Origin: Moniliophthora roreri
Lineage: Eukaryota > Basidiomycota > Agaricomycetes > Agaricales > Marasmiaceae
DNA length: 64,000 nt
Direction: 5' to 3'
Assembly (NCBI GenBank): GCA_001466705.2
Contig: LATX02000184.1
Location: 558,001-622,000, forward strand
Below the pieces are notes generated by a model, which searched no databases, had not been told where the DNA came from, and worked only from the letters and a program-made list of their open reading frames with translations. Positions 58,610 to 64,000 of this stretch are shown in pieces. A program made the position numbers and the translations under genes. Position 1 is the stretch's first letter. Each line of letters starts with the position of its first letter.

Positions 58610-59769
58610 ATGGACGATGACCTGACATTTGGCGCTTCGGTCTGGGGCTCAACAGAACCAGTCAACCTATTTCCTGTCAAGCAAAGCTCTTCTGATATTC
58701 TGCCGTCTTCATCCACATCTGCACCACAACCCGACGATGACTTTGATGATTTCGATGACTTTGGTTCGGCAGCGGAGGTTCCTCAGAGTGCTGTAGACGA
58801 TGACGATTTCGGGGACTTTGGAGATGCGGATGAGATGGCTACTCCTGCGGACTTTGCCTCTCCGGGTTATCCTTCGGAAGTACCTGTCGCAGGACCATCG
58901 CGCGTGGGCTGGGAGGCATTGAGGTTGAATCCATTTCCTAGCAAGGACGATTTGGCAGAACAGATAAATGATATACTGGATCCTGCGTGGAGTGGTATCC
59001 CGGTTTCGCAATGCTTGACGGACGATGGGATTAGGGATGTTGAAGGAGTGAATCAGATCCTACAGATGAATGAAAGGTACTTTTCTTCCTCATTCAATAT
59101 TTAGGACCAGGCTGATTTATTATCTCTTAGCCGAGAATTATATTCGATACTAGTGCAGTCTCCGCCCCCCACAAAACCTCCCAACTGGATTCGGTCTCGA
59201 ATACGACGTCAACACCTGATTGCCCAGGGCATACCAGTCAATCTGGATGAAGTGCTACCTGCAGCGAACGGGAAGACTCTACCACCATTACAGATCACCA
59301 CACGCCCTATGTCCGCACCTCCAGGTCCCCGAAATGCAAAAAATACAGCGAGTACACCAGCGTCAGAGGCCAATTCGCGCGCAGGTTCTCCTCGGAGCAG
59401 CGTGGCAACCAGGTCATCACAGTTTGGACCAAAACCACGCCTTGATGATGCCAAGATCTCAGAATTGCTAGAGCTGGACATAGGTAATGATATTTTATTG
59501 GATCTAAAGGAATGATTCCCTCTGACCGAATAGCTCCAGACAATCTCAGGTTACAGCCTCTTCCTGTCCTGGAGCGGCATCTGAATAATATGAAGATGCA
59601 GACCGCTAATGTGTCCGCCTTATTGGCCCATCTGCTGCAAACACGCGATGCTTTGCAGCAGGATTCGGAGACTTACAACGGTCTTATTGCGGAACTGATC
59701 GGAGAAGCGCAGAAAAACAAGACAGGTAAAGGTCGTATGGTTAGCAAAAGAGGTAGTGGGATGGCCTGA
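58610..59769 (+). CDS. Clathrin-adaptor accessory protein, Laa2/aftiphilin-like
   Basis: Acidic, largely disordered N-terminus (MDDDLTFGASVWGSTEPVNL) with tandem phenylalanine motifs DDFDDFDDFG and DDDDFGDFGDAD. These match the acidic-phenylalanine motifs that bind the gamma-ear of AP-1. A conserved segment follows, LRLNPFPSKDDLAEQINDIL, then DPAWSGIPVSQCLTDDGIRD and a spliced SRELYSILVQSPPPTKPPNW. The C-terminal helix is NLRLQPLPVLERHLNNMKMQ, with TRDALQQDSETYNGLIAELI. The organisation fits the fungal family of yeast Laa2, a partner of AP-1 and Laa1. Three or four exons. Start chosen at 58610; frames extending upstream to 58523 look non-conserved. The function is inference from motifs. Confidence 0.6.
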
Positions 59770-59962
59770 TAATAGACTGTATTATACATCAGGAGGCGTA
59801 TAGAGAATTCTACTGAGATCAGCATATACCCTTCTTTGGGAATGTCATTATTGCCATTACCTTTCAATGAGGGGCAGTCGGTAGAGGGCACATTTCCAGC
59901 AGCTTTTGGTCAATATGCAGTCCAATTTCTACATAAAGCTACGTGATATAGAAGAGTACAGA

Positions 59963-60868
59963 TCAGACTTTGTAGCGTCTTCCAGTCCTTGTGAAGAATG
60001 TTTGAAGCACGTAGACTTGGAAACTGGACGTACAGCTCTGTTAGCTATGAAGGCTCTCGAGGAAATGATCGACTTACACTGCCATTCCTACAATAGCTAT
60101 GCTCTCGAAAACAGCATACCAGAACAGACGGCTGAGGAGATGGATGAGCCGACTTCGTGGCAGTAGAGGACATCACGTACTTCTGGGTGGATTTTACGAT
60201 AGAAAAGCCTCGGTTCTCTCTGGTGTGGAAGCTAGAACAAACGCGGTTAATAATCAATGTAATACGGAAATGACAAGGCGGCGCACTGTTTCTGGTTCCT
60301 CTTGATGTTCATCAGCATGCCATTTAGACGGAATATGCTCTCTTCCAAAGCGCTCGTCTGCTCTGAGATCTGGCCTTGCTTCGCAGGGGGCTCCCGTCTC
60401 GGTTCGCTCTCCACCATGATATCAAAGTCCACCAACTTCTCCGTGAGCGTCGACATGTCGTTTTCAAAGCAGAACGCGTACTCTCCTGCAACGTTTGCGG
60501 TGAGAACATAGTCGCCCTGACGCTCTCTCTTTCCATCCAAAATTACTTTCTCATTTGGATCCTTGATGTCGAAATCGATATCAAAGGAGCCTCCAGATTG
60601 CACCTTTATCGGAGAATGAGCAAATCTATGGATTTGTGGTCTGAAGAGAAGCTCTTACAGCAAAATAGAACTAAAGAGCAAGAACGAGCGGTCAAAATCG
60701 CGGGAATGGTCCATGCCAGCGAACACGTACGCCAATCTTTTCCCCAGCTTTATCAACGTCAGCATAGAAGCAGAGCCGTTCGTTCGCAGAGATTGCCGTT
60801 GTAAGGGCTGATCCCCGGGCCAGTAGACATAGATGTAAGAGATATATAGGAATTATGAGGAAGTGCAT
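59963..60868 (-). CDS. p24-family (emp24/gp25L) cargo receptor
   Basis: Type I membrane protein of ER-Golgi vesicles. It starts MHFLIIPIYLLHLCLLARGS (signal peptide), then ALTTAISANERLCFYADVD. The GOLD domain includes EKIGFYFAVQSGGSFDIDFD, DGKRERQGDYVLTANVAGEY and AFCFENDMSTLTEKLVDFD. The coiled coil follows, ENRGFSIVKSTQ, with the transmembrane segment NRLFWYAVFESIAIVGMAVF and cytoplasmic tail QTFFTRTGRRYKV. The tail keeps the FF and basic residues used for COPII and COPI binding. A 12-nt exon at 60659-60670 encodes FYFA. At least five introns. The opposite strand carries an open frame (59842-60166) that is a shadow of the last exons. It resembles the gamma-type p24 proteins. Confidence 0.93.
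60659..60670 (-). other. 12-nt microexon of p24 gene
   Basis: The sense sequence TTCTATTTTGCT encodes FYFA. It is preceded by ctctttag and followed by gtaagagc on the minus strand. The flanking introns are 60 nt (60671-60730) and 55 nt (60604-60658). Both flanking exons are phase-compatible only when this exon is included. Confidence 0.85.
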
Positions 60869-61044
60869 GTCGTGGACGTCTATAAAGTCGTGCCTGCCAA
60901 ATTTGGACTTGGAAAAATCCAGGTCGCGCCAGCACGTGGCTAGGATTGATCGAAGAAAAAATATTTTTGCGTTCACCCTGCGCTCACCAGAACCTCTCCG
61001 AGGCAAGCCAGGCCACAGGCTTTGCTTCTTTCTCCTTCTAGACT
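60869..61044. promoter_or_regulatory. Divergent promoter region, p24/rpa190
   Basis: 176 bp between opposite starts. No clear core promoter element is seen. Confidence 0.4.
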
Positions 61045-64000
61045 ATGAACATCTCACATTCTCTACCATCCTTAGTCACTGGGGTATCTTTCTCATTTCT
61101 GACCGCTGAAGAAATACGCCAAATATCGGTTAAGCAAATCGTCAATCCGGTTCTTCTCGATGCGTTAAATCGACCCAACATTGGCGGTCTATATGACCCT
61201 TCTCTTGGCCCCAGTGATCGCTCTGATATGTGCGTCATAACGTTTCTAAGAACTCTGCTGAAATCTGACAAGGGGACCATCGGATAGTTGTACAACTTGT
61301 CGACTGAGTTATTTTACCTGTCCTGGTCATTTCGGTCATATTGAGCTCCCCGCGCCTGTATTCCATCCATTATTCTTTGCGAACATGTACAATCTGTTTC
61401 GCGGGACGTGTTTGTTCTGTCATAAATTCAAAATGAGTCGGGAAGATGTGAGTTGTCTTTTTTCGCCATCACCGACCCTTACTGAAGACATGGGCCAGCT
61501 TTGTAAATATACGGCGAAGTTCAAGCTCTTGGAACATGGACTGTTGGACGCGGCACTTGGGTTAGATGACATGCATAGACTGGTCATACCTAGGGCAAAG
61601 AAAAACAGCGGGGAAGGAAAGGCGAAGAAGAGTGGGAAGGGAGAGGAGGAGGAAGATGATGAAGGTGAAGAAGAGGAGAGGGGTGGTGAGGTGGGAGCTA
61701 AGGATAAAGATGCACCAGACGAAACACCCTACGAGTTCATCGCACGAGTGAATCTCTACGTCCAATTCCATCTTACCCGTGCTTCTGGGAGCAAACGAGA
61801 TACCTATAAGGACGCACTCGTGTATCAGGCCAGAAAGGATCTCATAAACGAGTTCCTGAAGGCTACTGTCTTGACTAGGTGTCAGCATGACGAATGCCGT
61901 AGGTGAGCGGATCACATCTATGCATTCTGTCCCCACAGTAACGCGGTCCTCTCGTTTCAAGTTATGCGTATACGTTCAGGAAAGAAGGTTACACCAAAAT
62001 CATCGAGTACGATCTGACAGAGAAGCAGAAGAGACAAAACATCAGGCTTCGTCCCGACGTCTTGTTGCTGGACAAATCACGTCCAAGCCATGCGAAGCCC
62101 GATGCTTCAAGAGTGGACTCCGATGTAGAGATGTCAGGTCCGGAATCAGACGATGATGGAGAGACAATAGGATTGGAGGACGATGACGATGAGGAGGGGG
62201 GAAAAGCAACTGAAGATAAGAATCAGCTACCCAGAGCGGCGAATGGAAAGGTCAAGACCAAACGCGGTCGCAATGAACGTGTTATCGCACCTGAGGAGTG
62301 TCGTGCACATCTCCGTCGACTCTTCCGGAATGAACCAATCATGTGTTCACTGCTCTATGGCAAACATGGTCCCTTCGCCAAAATGACGCCCGAAGGATAC
62401 TCCCTCGCTTCTGCCGACATGTTTTTCTTGGAAGTTATTCCTGTTACGCCCACACGTTTTCGGCCGCCTGCCAAAATGAACGACACCCTTTTCGAACATC
62501 CGCAAAACGAACTTCTAGCCAAAGTTTTACAAACATCATATCGTCTGCGAGACTTGAATGTCAAGATTAAAGAAGTCTCTCAGAAAGGCCCCGATTACGA
62601 TGCTACGGAGAGGAAGAAATCAGTGCAATCGCTATTAGAGTTATTAATCCAGTTGCAGATCAACGTGAATAGTTTCATGGACAGCAGCAAAAATCCGACG
62701 CCTGTACGACAAGGAAAGCTCCCTCCAGCAGGCGTCAAACAAGGTTTGGAGAAGAAGGAGGGTTTGTTTCGCAAACACATGATGGTAAGGCAGCCACCCA
62801 TGCGTATCATTCGCTTTCATTCCTGACTAGACCTTTCTAGGGAAAACGTGTCAATTACGCAGCACGGTCTGTTATTTCGCCCGATGTTAATATTGAACCC
62901 AACGAGATTGGCATTCCACCCGTGTTTGCAAAAAAGCTGACATATCCGGAACCCGTTACGCCCTTCAACTTCCATAAACTGCGTCAGCAAGTCATTAATG
63001 GTCCTCGCGTTCACCCTGGTGCCTCAATGGTGGAATTTGAAGATGGTCACCAAGTCTCCTTGGTAAGTCATGAATGGTGTATCTTGACGCTCTTGAATAA
63101 TTCTACTTCTCAGGATAAATTGTCGGTGGATCAAAGGACAGCGATTGCTAATCAACTGCTAACTCCACAAGAAGGAGACCGTTCTACCCCCGGTCGCAAA
63201 GGATTGCACACCAGGACAGTGGCTGTCAACAAGAAGGTGTATCGGCATTTAGAAGACGGGGATATTCTGATCTTGAATCGACAACCTACACTACACAAGC
63301 CAAGTATGATGACGCACAAAGCTCGAATATTGCATGGGGAAAAGACCATTCGGATGCATTACGCCAACTGGTTGGTGACTTTCTACTTCGTATATCACCT
63401 AGGCTTCGCTGACTGCTTGCAACTCGTAGCAATTCCTACAATGGTATGGGCATCATGGCATCTTTTTTGTTTTCATTTGCTAACCGAAGTGTTCGATAGC
63501 TGATTTCGATGGTGATGGTAAGTCAGTCGTCCCAGACACAGTATGGCTGGAGCTAATACTTTCCACTAGAGATGAATATTCATTTCCCTCGTGCGTGATT
63601 ACACTCATCCTTGTACCTTGTACTGAAAAGAAGCTTACTCCGGCACAGAGAACCATGTGGCGAGGGCTGAAGCAGAGATGATTGCCAATACAGACAACCA
63701 GTACCTGGTCCCGACATCAGGCAATCCTCTTCGTGGTCTTATCCAAGATCACGTCGTTGCTGGCGTGTGGATGACCAGTCAGGGAACATTCTTTACTCGC
63801 GAAGAGTATTTCCAATTACTCTACGGTGCTTTACGTTCAGAAGAGGATTATTTCCCCGCATCACTGTTGAAAATGCTACCGCCGACTATCTGGAAACCCA
63901 AGCCGTTATGGACGGGCAAGCAAGTCGTATGATGTTTTTCGAAGTTCTGTTTCATATAATAGAGTCAATTGACGCCTTGACTGTACAGATCTCGACTGTA
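61045..64000 (+). CDS. rpa190: DNA-directed RNA polymerase I largest subunit Rpa190, 5' part
   Basis: Catalytic subunit of the polymerase that makes pre-rRNA. It begins [20 protein letters not shown] with [20 protein letters not shown]. The Zn site [20 protein letters not shown] follows an intron at 61230. An acidic insertion, [18 protein letters not shown], lies near residue 200, a second at [16 protein letters not shown]. The clamp contains [40 protein letters not shown] leads to the catalytic loop YNADFDGDEMN (63440-63580), which is split over three very small exons. The gene is cut off by the window end after GKQISTV, so roughly the second half is missing. Motifs point to Pol I rather than Pol II or III (long insertion, [14 protein letters not shown]). 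Confidence 0.93.
63430..63590 (+). other. Three microexons encoding the Pol I catalytic Asp loop
   Basis: Exons of 14 nt (63430-63443), 18 nt (63500-63517) and 21 nt (63570-63590). They are separated by introns of 56 and 52 nt and flanked by introns 63371-63429 and 63591-63648. The phases join to give CNSYNADFDGDEMNIHFPQ, a perfect match to the universal motif. Confidence 0.9.

Noticed and set aside
59842..60166. Possible two-exon plus-strand gene starting MSLLPLPFNEGQSVEG
   Set aside because: It lies antisense over the last exons of the p24 gene, whose spliced product (STQNRLFWYAVFESIAIVG, then the FF tail) matches the family. The plus-strand reading has no known motif.

Overview
The window reads as a gene-dense nuclear segment of a filamentous basidiomycete, most likely an Agaricomycete. 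Nearly every gene is cut by many short GT-AG introns of roughly 45-70 nt. Intergenic gaps are usually 50-450 bp. The protein set is fungal: a UvdE-type UV endonuclease, VTC1, a GPI-anchored Ser/Thr-rich wall protein, and a large HSL-type hydrolase with a long tail. I find 34 protein-coding genes, one LINE remnant and no convincing RNA gene or CRISPR-like array. Gene spans below run from start codon to stop codon and include introns. I joined exons by eye from splice sites and family conservation.

Layout. 0-15 kb: NatA catalytic subunit Naa10, a PAF-acetylhydrolase-like esterase, a BCS1-like AAA ATPase, the inactive CPSF subunit Cft2, glutaminyl-tRNA synthetase and the F-box/LRR protein Grr1. 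14.7-18 kb: an unknown protein, then LSm3 and U1-C diverging from a 54-bp spacer, then VTC1. 18-27 kb: the large alpha/beta hydrolase, two tandem alpha-tubulins and a HAD phosphatase. 27.8-33 kb: exocyst Sec15, Arf1 and a dual-specificity phosphatase. 33.8-35 kb: a 5'-truncated, frameshifted LINE with a clean 16-bp target-site duplication.

35-48 kb: two basic proteins of unknown function, Gemin2, a GPI-anchored protein, the NAD-synthesis enzyme QPRTase facing an ACMSD-like decarboxylase, UvdE, an unknown coiled-coil protein and a Ser/Thr-rich single-pass membrane protein. 48.6-64 kb: methylglutaconyl-CoA hydratase, exocyst Sec10, an SDR, Rix1, an Rrn11-like Pol I factor, a Laa2/aftiphilin-like adaptor accessory, a p24 cargo receptor and the 5' part of the Pol I largest subunit, which runs off the window.

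Most genes are ordinary housekeeping genes, and I do not see a new defence, biosynthetic or mobile system. The informative signals are in gene structure: very small exons in the Pol I catalytic loop and in p24, two GC-AG introns, one-sided intron loss between the tubulins, and the intact footprint of a LINE insertion. Some neighbours are functionally related: LSm3/U1-C, QPRTase/ACMSD, Sec15 with Sec10, and Rix1/Rrn11/Rpa190.
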